Assembly (NCBI GenBank): GCA_947450645.1
Contig: CANFWH010000004.1
Coordinates: 1 to 64,000 of the forward strand
Origin: Comamonadaceae bacterium
GTDB lineage: Bacteria; Pseudomonadota; Gammaproteobacteria; Burkholderiales; Burkholderiaceae_C
Direction: 5' to 3'
Length of the DNA stretch: 64,000 nt
This document shows, one piece after another, positions 26,181-33,864 of the stretch. Each line of letters opens with the position of its first letter. The first letter of the stretch is position 1. The notes beneath the pieces are model-generated. The model had not been told where the DNA came from. It did not search any database and was given only the letters and a program-made list of their open reading frames with translations. The position numbers and the translations under genes are program-made.

Positions 26181-27178
26181 GTGTGATAGCTAGTTAAGCG
26201 CTCAACCTCATTCTTCGCGCCCAAAATCACGCTCACGCGCTCGTGTAGCGTTTTAGGTTGAATATCTAAGATGCGCATTTTGCCATTGGTGGCCACGCCG
26301 CCGGCTTGCTCAATGAGCCAGCTCATTGGGTTGGCTTCGTACATCAGGCGCAGCTTGCCTGGTTTTTCGGGCTCGCGCTTGTCCCACGGGTACATAAAGA
26401 TGCCGCCGCGGCTAAGGATGCGGTGCACTTCGGCGACCATGCTGGCAATCCAGCGCATGTTGAAGTCTTTTTTGCGCACGCCTGTTTTGCCCGCCAAGCA
26501 TTCGTCAATATAGCGTTTCACGGGTTCATCCCAGTGGCGCATATTGCTCATGTTGATGGCGAACTCTTTGGTGTCTTCGGGGATGCATACGTTTTCGTCG
26601 GTTAGCACAAAACTACCTTGCTCACGGTCTAGTGTAAACATCGCCACACCATCGCCCACAGTCAATACCAGGGTGGTCTGTGGGCCATAGACACAGTAAC
26701 CTGCGGCAACTTGGTTAGATCCTTTTTGCAAAAAATCTTTTTCGCTCACGCCTGCATCACCATCAGGTTTTTTGAGCACACTAAAAATCGTGCCAATGCT
26801 GACGTTGATGTCGATGTTGGAGGAGCCGTCGAGTGGATCAAACAAGAGTAGGTATTCGCCCTGAGGATAGCGGTTGGGCACCACGTGGATGCCTTCCATT
26901 TCTTCGGAGGCCATTGCCGCCAAGTGCCCGCCCCACTCGTTGGCTTCGATCAGCACGTCGTTGGCAATGATGTCGAGTTTTTTTTGTACTTCGCCCTGCA
27001 CGTTCTCGCTCTCAGCCGAGCCCATGACTTCACCCAGATCGCCTTTGTTGACGGCATGGCTAATGGTTTTGCAACAGCGGGCAACGACTTCAAGCAGCAA
27101 GCGCAATTGCGAGGGAATGTGACCGTGGTCGCGCTGTTGCTCGACTAAATAGCGGGTGAGTGAGATTTTTTGAGTCAT
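26177..27178 (-). CDS. fbp: fructose-1,6-bisphosphatase, class I
   Basis: A 333-residue gluconeogenic/Calvin-type enzyme that hydrolyses fructose-1,6-bisphosphate to fructose-6-phosphate. The metal-binding signature [24 protein letters not shown] is intact, as is the active-site [21 protein letters not shown] segment. It starts 9 bp after ugpE and is probably cotranscribed with ugpA-ugpE, an arrangement without obvious functional logic beyond triose/glycerol phosphate metabolism. Confidence 0.96.
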   Translation of the reverse strand: MTQKISLTRYLVEQQRDHGHIPSQLRLLLEVVARCCKTISHAVNKGDLGEVMGSAESENVQGEVQKKLDIIANDVLIEANEWGGHLAAMASEEMEGIHVVPNRYPQGEYLLLFDPLDGSSNIDINVSIGTIFSVLKKPDGDAGVSEKDFLQKGSNQVAAGYCVYGPQTTLVLTVGDGVAMFTLDREQGSFVLTDENVCIPEDTKEFAINMSNMRHWDEPVKRYIDECLAGKTGVRKKDFNMRWIASMVAEVHRILSRGGIFMYPWDKREPEKPGKLRLMYEANPMSWLIEQAGGVATNGKMRILDIQPKTLHERVSVILGAKNEVERLTSYHT

Positions 27179-27187
27179 CGAAAGATT

Positions 27188-28033
27188 TTACTTCTCAGCA
27201 TCCACCAAACCCCTTACAAACCAACGCTGCATCAAGATGACGACCAGTACGGGAGGAATGAGTGCCAGCATGGCAGTTGCCATGACCAGTGGCCATTCGA
27301 CTTGGCTTTCGGCGGAAATCATCTGTTTGATGCCAATGACGATGGGGTAATAGGATTCGTCGATCGAGACCAAGAGCGGCCACAGATATTGATTCCAACC
27401 GTAGATAAACATGATGACAAAAAGCGCCGCGATGTTAGTTTTTGACAGAGGCAAGAGTACATCCCAAAAAAAATGCATCGGGCTGGCGCCATCCATGCGA
27501 GAGGCTTCGACTAGCTCGTCTGGAACGGACATAAAAAACTGCCTAAACAAAAATGTGGCGGTCGCCGAAGCCAAGAGCGGTAGCGTCAGACCTGCATAGC
27601 TATTCAGCATTCCGAGGTCGCTGACGATTTTGTAAGTGGGCGAGATACGCACTTCTACAGGCAGCATCAGCGTAATAAAGATGAGCCAAAACGCGACTTG
27701 CTTAAAGCGAAATTTAAAGTACACCAGCGCAAACGCAGAGATGAGGGCGAGGACGATTTTGCCAACGGCAATCAAGCAGGCAATCACAAAGCTCACGCCC
27801 AGCATATGCAGCACAGGCGCGCGCGTACCCGATGTGCCGCCGTTAAATAGCACGTGTGAATAGTTCGCCCATAGCTCGCCGCCAGGCCATATGGGCATTG
27901 GGTTGGCAATGATGGCATCTTGTGTGTGGCTTGAGCCGACGAAGGCAACCCAAATGGGTAGGGCGATCACGGCCACGCCCACGATCAAGATGATGTGCGA
28001 GAGCCAATCGAGAATGGGTTTACGATCAACCAT
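27188..28033 (-). CDS. ugpE: sn-glycerol-3-phosphate ABC transporter permease UgpE
   Basis: A 281-residue inner-membrane permease of the MalG/UgpE type. The cytoplasmic EAA loop is ELVEASRMDGASPMHFFWDVLLPLSK, which docks on the ATPase. The C-terminus MQRWFVRGLVDAEK is characteristic of UgpE. It follows ugpA by 18 bp. The usual next gene, ugpC (ATPase), is missing and fbp follows instead. Confidence 0.92.
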   Translation of the reverse strand: MVDRKPILDWLSHIILIVGVAVIALPIWVAFVGSSHTQDAIIANPMPIWPGGELWANYSHVLFNGGTSGTRAPVLHMLGVSFVIACLIAVGKIVLALISAFALVYFKFRFKQVAFWLIFITLMLPVEVRISPTYKIVSDLGMLNSYAGLTLPLLASATATFLFRQFFMSVPDELVEASRMDGASPMHFFWDVLLPLSKTNIAALFVIMFIYGWNQYLWPLLVSIDESYYPIVIGIKQMISAESQVEWPLVMATAMLALIPPVLVVILMQRWFVRGLVDAEK

Positions 28034-28051
28034 GAAAAATCTTCGGTTTCA

Positions 28052-28945
28052 TCAGTAACGCACCTTCTTCTCAACGTAGCGGAATTGCACAAAGGTCAGC
28101 ACCACCACAATCGCCATTAAGATGACGCTTTGCGCCGCAGAGCCGCCTAAATCTTGCGCCTTAAAGCCGTCGTAGTACACACGGTAAACCAAGATGGCCG
28201 TATCTTTGCCAGGGCCGCCGTGGGTGGTGGCGTCCACAATGGCGAAGGTGTCAAAAAAGGCGTAGACGATATTGATGACAAGCAAGAAAAACGTCGTCGG
28301 CGTGAGCAGGGGAAACGTAATCGTCCAAAACCTACGCCAAGGGCTAGCGCCGTCAATCGACGCGGCTTCAATCAGCGAGCGCGGGATCGATTGCAAGCCT
28401 GCGAGGAAGAACAGAAAGTTGTAACTGATTTGTTTCCAAACTGCTGCCATCACAATCAGCGTCATGGCGTGTGTGCTGTTCAGCGCATAGTTCCAGTCCA
28501 CACCCAGCAAGTGCAGCACATAAGTCAGCACGCCGAATGAACTGTTAAACAAAAACATCCACAACACGGCGGCCACCACAGGGGCGACAGCGTAGGGCGT
28601 AATCAAAAGCGTTTTGTACAGCGCCGCGCCGCGCATGACGCGATTGGCACAAACAGCCAAGAGCAAAGAGAATGAAAGTCCAATGCCCGCCACTAGCGTT
28701 GAAAAGAAGGCGGTGGTTTTGAATGAGCCCAAGTAAGTAGGATCATTCCACAGTGCCTTGAAGTTCTCTAGCCCCACAAACTCGCGGCTTGCGCCAAAGG
28801 CATCTTCTTGCAGCACCGATTGAAAGAGCGCTTGACCTGCAGGCCAAAAGAAAAACACGAGCACGATAACTAGTTGTGGCGCAAGGAGTAACCAAGGCAG
28901 CCAACGATGCGCGATTCGAGTCGAAAAGGTGACGCGTTTTTCCAT
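28052..28945 (-). CDS. ugpA: sn-glycerol-3-phosphate ABC transporter permease UgpA
   Basis: A 297-residue permease partner of UgpE (MalF type). The EAA loop is [27 protein letters not shown], and segments such as [21 protein letters not shown] are typical of UgpA. I use the ATG at 28945 (MEKRVTF); the ATG at 28957 is also possible. The binding protein UgpB, normally just upstream, is absent and a divergent EamA transporter gene lies there, so UgpB and UgpC must be encoded elsewhere if the transporter works. Confidence 0.9.
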   Translation of the reverse strand: MEKRVTFSTRIAHRWLPWLLLAPQLVIVLVFFFWPAGQALFQSVLQEDAFGASREFVGLENFKALWNDPTYLGSFKTTAFFSTLVAGIGLSFSLLLAVCANRVMRGAALYKTLLITPYAVAPVVAAVLWMFLFNSSFGVLTYVLHLLGVDWNYALNSTHAMTLIVMAAVWKQISYNFLFFLAGLQSIPRSLIEAASIDGASPWRRFWTITFPLLTPTTFFLLVINIVYAFFDTFAIVDATTHGGPGKDTAILVYRVYYDGFKAQDLGGSAAQSVILMAIVVVLTFVQFRYVEKKVRY

Positions 28946-28968
28946 GCGGTCGAGCATAAACTATCGCC

Positions 28969-29883
28969 ATGAACACCACCCCGCGCAAAACCCGGCTAGA
29001 CGCCATCGCCATTGGCCTCCTCTTTGTGTGTTGCGTCTTTTGGGGCTGGCAGCAGGTGCTGGTTAAGGCGACGCTGCCATTCATTCCTCCGGTCATGCAA
29101 GTGGCGATGCGCTTTGTGCTGGCAGCTGTGCTACTCGTGCTGTGGTGCCGCTGGTTCAAAACCCCGCTCTTTGGACGCGATGGCACGCTAGCAGCAGGCT
29201 TGCTGGCGGGTAGTTTGTTTGCGCTCGAGTTTGTCTGTATCTACATCGGCTTGCAATACACCAGCAGCTCTAGGCTGACCGTGTTTTTGTACACGGCGCC
29301 GTTTGTCGTTGCTTTGGTGCTGCCTCGTTTTGTTAAAAGTGAGGCGCTGCGGCGTACTCAGTGGCTGGGTTTGGGCTGCGCTTTTGTCGCTGTGTTGTTT
29401 GCAATGTCGGGCAACCTCAGTACCGCGACTGCCGCTAGCCCTTACCAGTCGTGGCTTGGCGATGGTCTTGCGTTGGCAGCTGGCGCATTCTGGGGCTTGA
29501 CCACGGTGGTGATCCGCGCGACCAAACTGGGCGGCATCCGAGCTGAGAAATTGCTTTTTTATCAATTGGCCGTGTCGGCGCTGATCTTGTTGCCCGTCTC
29601 GTTACTCCTTGGTGAAAACTGGGGTCAAACCTTTGCCAGCATGAACAGCTTTGCATGGGGCTCGCTCCTCATTCAAGCCGCGGTGGGCGGGTTTGCCAGT
29701 TACCTCGTTTGGATGTGGTTACTGGGACGCTACCCCGCAACGCTGCTCTCGTCCTTTGTTTTTCTCACGCCCGTGTTTGCACTGGTGTTTGGTGCGTGGT
29801 GGCTGGGAGAGCCCGTTACCGCAAGGCTTGTCGCGGCATTGGTTTTGGTAGGCGCAGGCATTGTGCTGGTGAATCGCAAGTAA
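28969..29883 (+). CDS. EamA/DMT-superfamily transporter
   Basis: A 304-residue protein with about ten membrane segments arranged as two EamA repeats (residues about 15-145 and 155-303). It begins AIAIGLLFVCCVFWGWQQVLVKATLPFIPPVMQVAMRF and ends LVLVGAGIVLVNRK. Members export amino acids or metabolites; the substrate cannot be told from sequence. The gene diverges from ugpA with about 11-23 bp between starts. Confidence 0.88.
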   Translation: MNTTPRKTRLDAIAIGLLFVCCVFWGWQQVLVKATLPFIPPVMQVAMRFVLAAVLLVLWCRWFKTPLFGRDGTLAAGLLAGSLFALEFVCIYIGLQYTSSSRLTVFLYTAPFVVALVLPRFVKSEALRRTQWLGLGCAFVAVLFAMSGNLSTATAASPYQSWLGDGLALAAGAFWGLTTVVIRATKLGGIRAEKLLFYQLAVSALILLPVSLLLGENWGQTFASMNSFAWGSLLIQAAVGGFASYLVWMWLLGRYPATLLSSFVFLTPVFALVFGAWWLGEPVTARLVAALVLVGAGIVLVNRK

Positions 29884-29895
29884 TAATACTTCCTC

Positions 29896-31590
29896 ATGAA
29901 TCTCGATGAACTCATTGTGCTTTCGGCGCAGCAATATCATGCTGGGCAACCCGACCAATCGCTGGTGACGTGTCAGCAAATTTTGATGCAAGAGGTGAAT
30001 CACGTCACAGCTTGGAGCAATGCGTCTGCGGCGTTAGCGGCCATGGGCCGCTGGATTGATGCGTTAGCTTATGCACGATACGCCTTGGCGTTAGAGCCCC
30101 AGCGGCCAGATGCGCTCAATAATTGCGCGGAAATTTTGCTTGCACTGGGGCGCAAGGAAGAAGCGGCTTTATTGTTTCGTAACCTTGGCTGGACGCAGTA
30201 CCAAGCCAAGGAGCGTGATGCCGCGATGGCAAGTTATGAGCGAGCGCTATCGATGAATCCTCAAGACGTTGAGTGTCTGCATGTGCTCGCGGGATTGCAC
30301 AGTGAGCGCAAAGAGTCGACACAAGCTTTGATGCTCATGAATCGTGTACTGGGCATCAACCCGCAGCACTTGGCTACCCTAGCCGCTAAAGGCAACTTGT
30401 TGGGTGGCCAAGCAGAACAAGGCTTGGCGGCGGAAGCGTGTTTTCAAACAGCGCTGACCATCGACCCTAATCACTGGATGACGCTGTACAACTACGGTGT
30501 CTATCTGGCGAACGTAGAGCGCTATAGTGAAGCCGTGCAGATGTATGTGCGGGCAGGTCATGCAGACCCGAATCACCATTTGTCATTTTGGAATTTGTCG
30601 AATTTATTGCTGCGTCTTGGCGACTATCCGCATGCTTGGCCGCTCTATGAGTGGCGCTGGAAAACCGATCACTTAAAACCTGCGTATTTGCAATTGCCTA
30701 TGCCGCTGTGGTTGGGGCAAAACTTGCAGGGCAAACGTATTTTGTTGCATTTTGAGCAAGGCTATGGCGATGCGTTTCAGTTCATTCGTTTTGCCAAAGA
30801 TGTGGCTGCCAGAGGTGCGCATGTCACGATCTTTATGCCCAAGGAAATTTGCGACAATTTTGTGGGCGTAGCGGGCGTACACGAGATCAAGCCTTGGCAT
30901 GAAATCCCGCAAGGCTTTGACTATCACGCGCCGCTGATGTCCTTGCCCGTGCCGCTGGGTTTGACCATGCAAAATATTCCCAGTCAGGCGCCCTATATGC
31001 TCGCAAACCCAGAGCGGATAAGGCTTTGGCAAGAGCGATTGCTAAAGCTGGGTAAGAGTAAAAAGCAAAAATTAAGGGTTGGATTGGCGTGGTGCGGTCG
31101 CCCCACACACGAAAACGATCGCAATCGCTCAATTGCTTTTGATGAGTTGGTGCCGCTGATTGATGCTTTCCCGCAGGCGCAGTTTGTCTCTCTACAAGTG
31201 GGTCCACGCGAATCGGATTTGCCAGCACTTGATGCGTGTCAGGCAATCGTACGCATAGAGGATCAGATCAAAGATTTTTCGGATACGGCTGCGCTCATCA
31301 TGCAGCTTGACGTGCTGATTAGTGTGGACACCTCGGTAGTGCATTTGGCAGGCGCACTGGGCAAGCCCGTGTGGGCTATGATTCCTGCTGCATCAGATTG
31401 GCGCTGGTTGTTGAACGTTGAGCCCTATGCCGAAGCCACACCGTGGTATCCCAATGTGCGCCTTTTTCGACAAAGCTTGGACGACGGCAAAACTTGGCGC
31501 TGGACGAACGTGCTGGCGCGCGTTCAGTCTGAGTTAGAAAAATTACTTCTTAGCCAGCAAGCCACCCAGCATTCCAGCAAGGTCGCCTAA
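29896..31590 (+). CDS. TPR protein with GT9-like glycosyltransferase domain
   Basis: A 564-residue protein. Residues about 5-265 are TPR units (for example AMASYERALSMNPQDVECLHVLAGLH). Residues about 280-540 resemble glycosyltransferase family 9 (ADP-heptose transferase fold), with ILLHFEQGYGDAFQFIRFAKDV and, near the end, VLISVDTSVVHLAGALGKPVWAMI followed by DWRWLL ... PWYPNVRLFRQ. Paralogues with the same ending lie at 46343 and 47661 in the type II secretion operon. The acceptor is unknown. Its last 48 bp overlap the convergent YidB-like gene. Confidence 0.82.
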   Translation: MNLDELIVLSAQQYHAGQPDQSLVTCQQILMQEVNHVTAWSNASAALAAMGRWIDALAYARYALALEPQRPDALNNCAEILLALGRKEEAALLFRNLGWTQYQAKERDAAMASYERALSMNPQDVECLHVLAGLHSERKESTQALMLMNRVLGINPQHLATLAAKGNLLGGQAEQGLAAEACFQTALTIDPNHWMTLYNYGVYLANVERYSEAVQMYVRAGHADPNHHLSFWNLSNLLLRLGDYPHAWPLYEWRWKTDHLKPAYLQLPMPLWLGQNLQGKRILLHFEQGYGDAFQFIRFAKDVAARGAHVTIFMPKEICDNFVGVAGVHEIKPWHEIPQGFDYHAPLMSLPVPLGLTMQNIPSQAPYMLANPERIRLWQERLLKLGKSKKQKLRVGLAWCGRPTHENDRNRSIAFDELVPLIDAFPQAQFVSLQVGPRESDLPALDACQAIVRIEDQIKDFSDTAALIMQLDVLISVDTSVVHLAGALGKPVWAMIPAASDWRWLLNVEPYAEATPWYPNVRLFRQSLDDGKTWRWTNVLARVQSELEKLLLSQQATQHSSKVA

Positions 31591-31971
31591 ATTGCCTAAG
31601 CCGCCTGCAGGCGCTTGGCCGGTGGGCGTGAGCTTGTCAACGAGGCCTGGCAGCATGGTACTGAGCTGACTCATCGCGTCGGCGGGGTTGATGCCTAGTT
31701 TGGCCGCGATGCCTGCGACGGCATCAGAGCCCAGTACGCTTTGCAATTGGTCGGCGCTAATGGGTAGGTTCTGCCCGCTGCCAATCCACGAGCTGACCAC
31801 ATTGCCAAGTCCTGCTTGCTCGAACTTGCCAACCAAGCCGCCGAGGCCGCCATGTTCGCCGTCGTTAGCCAGCATACCGCCCAGTGCGCCAGCTAAGCCG
31901 CCCGCGCCGCCTTGTTGGCCGCCTAAAACATTATTGAGTACTGAGCCCAAAAGTCCATCTAATAATCCCAT
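31543..31971 (-). CDS. YidB-like DUF937 protein
   Basis: A 142-residue Gly/Leu-rich protein (MGLLDGLLGSVLNNVLGGQQ ...) of the YidB/DUF937 family. The C-terminal half has the family core LPISADQLQSVLGSDAVAGIAAKLGINPADAMSQLSTMLPGLVDKLTP. The function is unknown. It follows rsmE on the same strand with a 40-bp gap, and its 3' end overlaps the TPR/GT9-like gene by 48 bp. Confidence 0.85.
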   Translation of the reverse strand: MGLLDGLLGSVLNNVLGGQQGGAGGLAGALGGMLANDGEHGGLGGLVGKFEQAGLGNVVSSWIGSGQNLPISADQLQSVLGSDAVAGIAAKLGINPADAMSQLSTMLPGLVDKLTPTGQAPAGGLGNLGDLAGMLGGLLAKK

Positions 31972-32011
31972 GCGGTTCTCCAGATTGATTTAAAAATGCC
32001 ATCTTAACGGG

Positions 32012-32743
32012 CTATCCAGTTATGACTGTGACAAGCGCCGCAATCGCAGCTGTCTCCGCACGCAACACCCGATTACCTAGCGTGACGGGCTCGTAGCCCG
32101 CTGCCAGCGCTTTGGATTCTTCTGTTGCAGAGAGGCCGCCTTCTGCACCTGAGAGCACATAAACGGTCTCGCAAGCCTTACTGCGCATAGCCTGCACGAG
32201 TATCGTGCTGTTGGTTTGCAGGCTCAAAATGATGTGACAGGTATCTTTTTGTGCGGCGATTTTTTGCGCGGCAAGATAGCCACCAAGTGTTTTGATTGTA
32301 TGAATGTGCGGCACGCGGTTGCGCCCCGATTGCTCGCAAGCCGCATGGGCTATGGCTTGCCAGTGCGCTTGCTTTTTTTCGGCGCGTTCGCCGCTGAGGC
32401 GTAGCACGCCGCGTTCAGTCATTAAAGGCTGAATGCTGGCAACGCCGAGCTCCGTTGCTTTTTCAACCAACCAATCCATGCGCTCGTTAGCAGGGACACC
32501 TAGCGCCAAATGCACAGCCAGCGAGGCTTCGCGTTCAATAGGGTGATGCGTGGTCACTTGCACGGTGACGCTGGATTTGCCCATGCGCTCAATCATTGCG
32601 TCGTACTCGCCGCCTTGTCCGTCGAATAGCGTGATCGTCATTTCGGGCTGCATCCGCAGCACTTGCACGTGACGCGCTGCGCCTGCGGGCAGATCGAGCG
32701 CAAGGCCGATGGATAGGGGCGTGGAGCAATAAAAGCGTGGCAT
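32012..32743 (-). CDS. rsmE: 16S rRNA m3U1498 methyltransferase RsmE
   Basis: A 243-residue SPOUT methyltransferase that methylates N3 of U1498 in 16S rRNA. The N-terminal PUA-like part (MPRFYCSTPL ... HVQVLRM) and the SPOUT knot region (YVLSGAEGGLSATEESKALAAGYEPVTLGNRVLRAETAAIAAL) are typical. It starts 2 bp after amgK ends, in the position where many bacteria have murU. Confidence 0.94.
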   Translation of the reverse strand: MPRFYCSTPLSIGLALDLPAGAARHVQVLRMQPEMTITLFDGQGGEYDAMIERMGKSSVTVQVTTHHPIEREASLAVHLALGVPANERMDWLVEKATELGVASIQPLMTERGVLRLSGERAEKKQAHWQAIAHAACEQSGRNRVPHIHTIKTLGGYLAAQKIAAQKDTCHIILSLQTNSTILVQAMRSKACETVYVLSGAEGGLSATEESKALAAGYEPVTLGNRVLRAETAAIAALVTVITG

Positions 32744-32745
32744 GA

Positions 32746-33864
32746 TTATTTGGCAGCCTCAATTTCGTCGACCAAGCGCAGCAAGGGTTTGAGTTCGATG
32801 TAGCGGTTGCAAGTGCTGCGCACGTAGGCGATAAAGCGCGGTGTATCGGCCAAGTATTTGGGTTTACCATCGCGCAAGGTAAGCCTTGCAAAAATGCCCA
32901 AGATTTTGAGATGGCGCTGTAAGCCCATCCATTCGACGGCTTTATAAAACGCGCCGAAATCATCCTGCCACTCGTCCAGCATGGGCAAGCCTGCCGCTTT
33001 GGCTTTTTGCCAATAGCGAATCGTGACATCTAAAACGAAATCTTCTTCCCAGCTTAAAAATGCGTCGCGCATCAAACTGGCAATGTCGTAGGTAATGGGA
33101 CCATAGACCGCATCTTGAAAATCCAGCACACCTAGCATTTGCTCAGGCTTGGCATTTTTTAGTAACTCAGGATATGGTGCCATTAGGTTGCGCGGCATGT
33201 AGTCGCGATGCACGAAGACGCTGGGACTTGCTAAATTGCTTGAAACGATACTGCTGAAAGCCTTATCCAGTATGGCTTGCTGGCGTGTGTTCAGTAGCAT
33301 GCCGCGGTGCTTGGTGATGTACCAGTCGGGGAAGAGTTGCAACTCGCGGCGCAAGAGGGCTTCGTCATAGGGCGGCAGAACTGCGGGTTTGGATGCAAGT
33401 TGCCATGCCACTAACGCATCCAGCGCTTGGTCGTAAAGCGGCAAGTTGCTACTGACGGTGCTACTGGTGTGTTCGTAACCCGCTTGCTTGTCTAAAACAT
33501 CGAGCATGGTCTTCGTGCCCAGATCGGTCAGCAACATGAAACCGTGAGCGGCATTCCAATTCAAAATGTGCGGCGCGAGCAATCCTGCGCTCTGCATGAG
33601 TTTTGCGATGCGCACAAAGGGCTCGCTATCCTCCTTATCAGGCGGGGCGTCCATGAGGATGAAGCTTGTAAGCCCTTGCTGCGCTTGATCTGTACCTGTG
33701 CTATTGATGCGAAAGTAGCGCCTAAAGCTCGCATCGGCGGACGCAGGGCGAAGTGAAGCGGGGTTCAGGTGATGCTGCGCGGCTTGATGCGAAAGCCATG
33801 TGCCAAATAGCACTTCACGCTGTGGATCAGCCCAAACGATGGCGGGGGTTTGTGTCTCTAGCAT
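32746..33864 (-). CDS. amgK: aminoglycoside-phosphotransferase-like sugar kinase (AmgK-type)
   Basis: A 372-residue kinase of the APH fold. The catalytic loop HRDYMPRNLM and metal-binding LDFQDAVYGPITYDIASLMRDAF match AmgK, the anomeric MurNAc/GlcNAc kinase of peptidoglycan recycling, which is encoded beside lptD in pseudomonads and many beta-proteobacteria. The partner uridylyltransferase gene murU is not next to it here. Its start codon shares CATG with the divergent lptD. A 26-bp palindromic repeat copy lies at 33255-33280. The family is certain; the exact substrate is inferred from context. Confidence 0.82.
   Translation of the reverse strand: MLETQTPAIVWADPQREVLFGTWLSHQAAQHHLNPASLRPASADASFRRYFRINSTGTDQAQQGLTSFILMDAPPDKEDSEPFVRIAKLMQSAGLLAPHILNWNAAHGFMLLTDLGTKTMLDVLDKQAGYEHTSSTVSSNLPLYDQALDALVAWQLASKPAVLPPYDEALLRRELQLFPDWYITKHRGMLLNTRQQAILDKAFSSIVSSNLASPSVFVHRDYMPRNLMAPYPELLKNAKPEQMLGVLDFQDAVYGPITYDIASLMRDAFLSWEEDFVLDVTIRYWQKAKAAGLPMLDEWQDDFGAFYKAVEWMGLQRHLKILGIFARLTLRDGKPKYLADTPRFIAYVRSTCNRYIELKPLLRLVDEIEAAK
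33255..33280 (+). repeat. 26-bp palindromic repeat in amgK
   Basis: Left arm TGAAAGCC, core TTATCCAGT, right arm ATGGCTTGC; translated as part of QQAILDKAFS. Confidence 0.65.
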
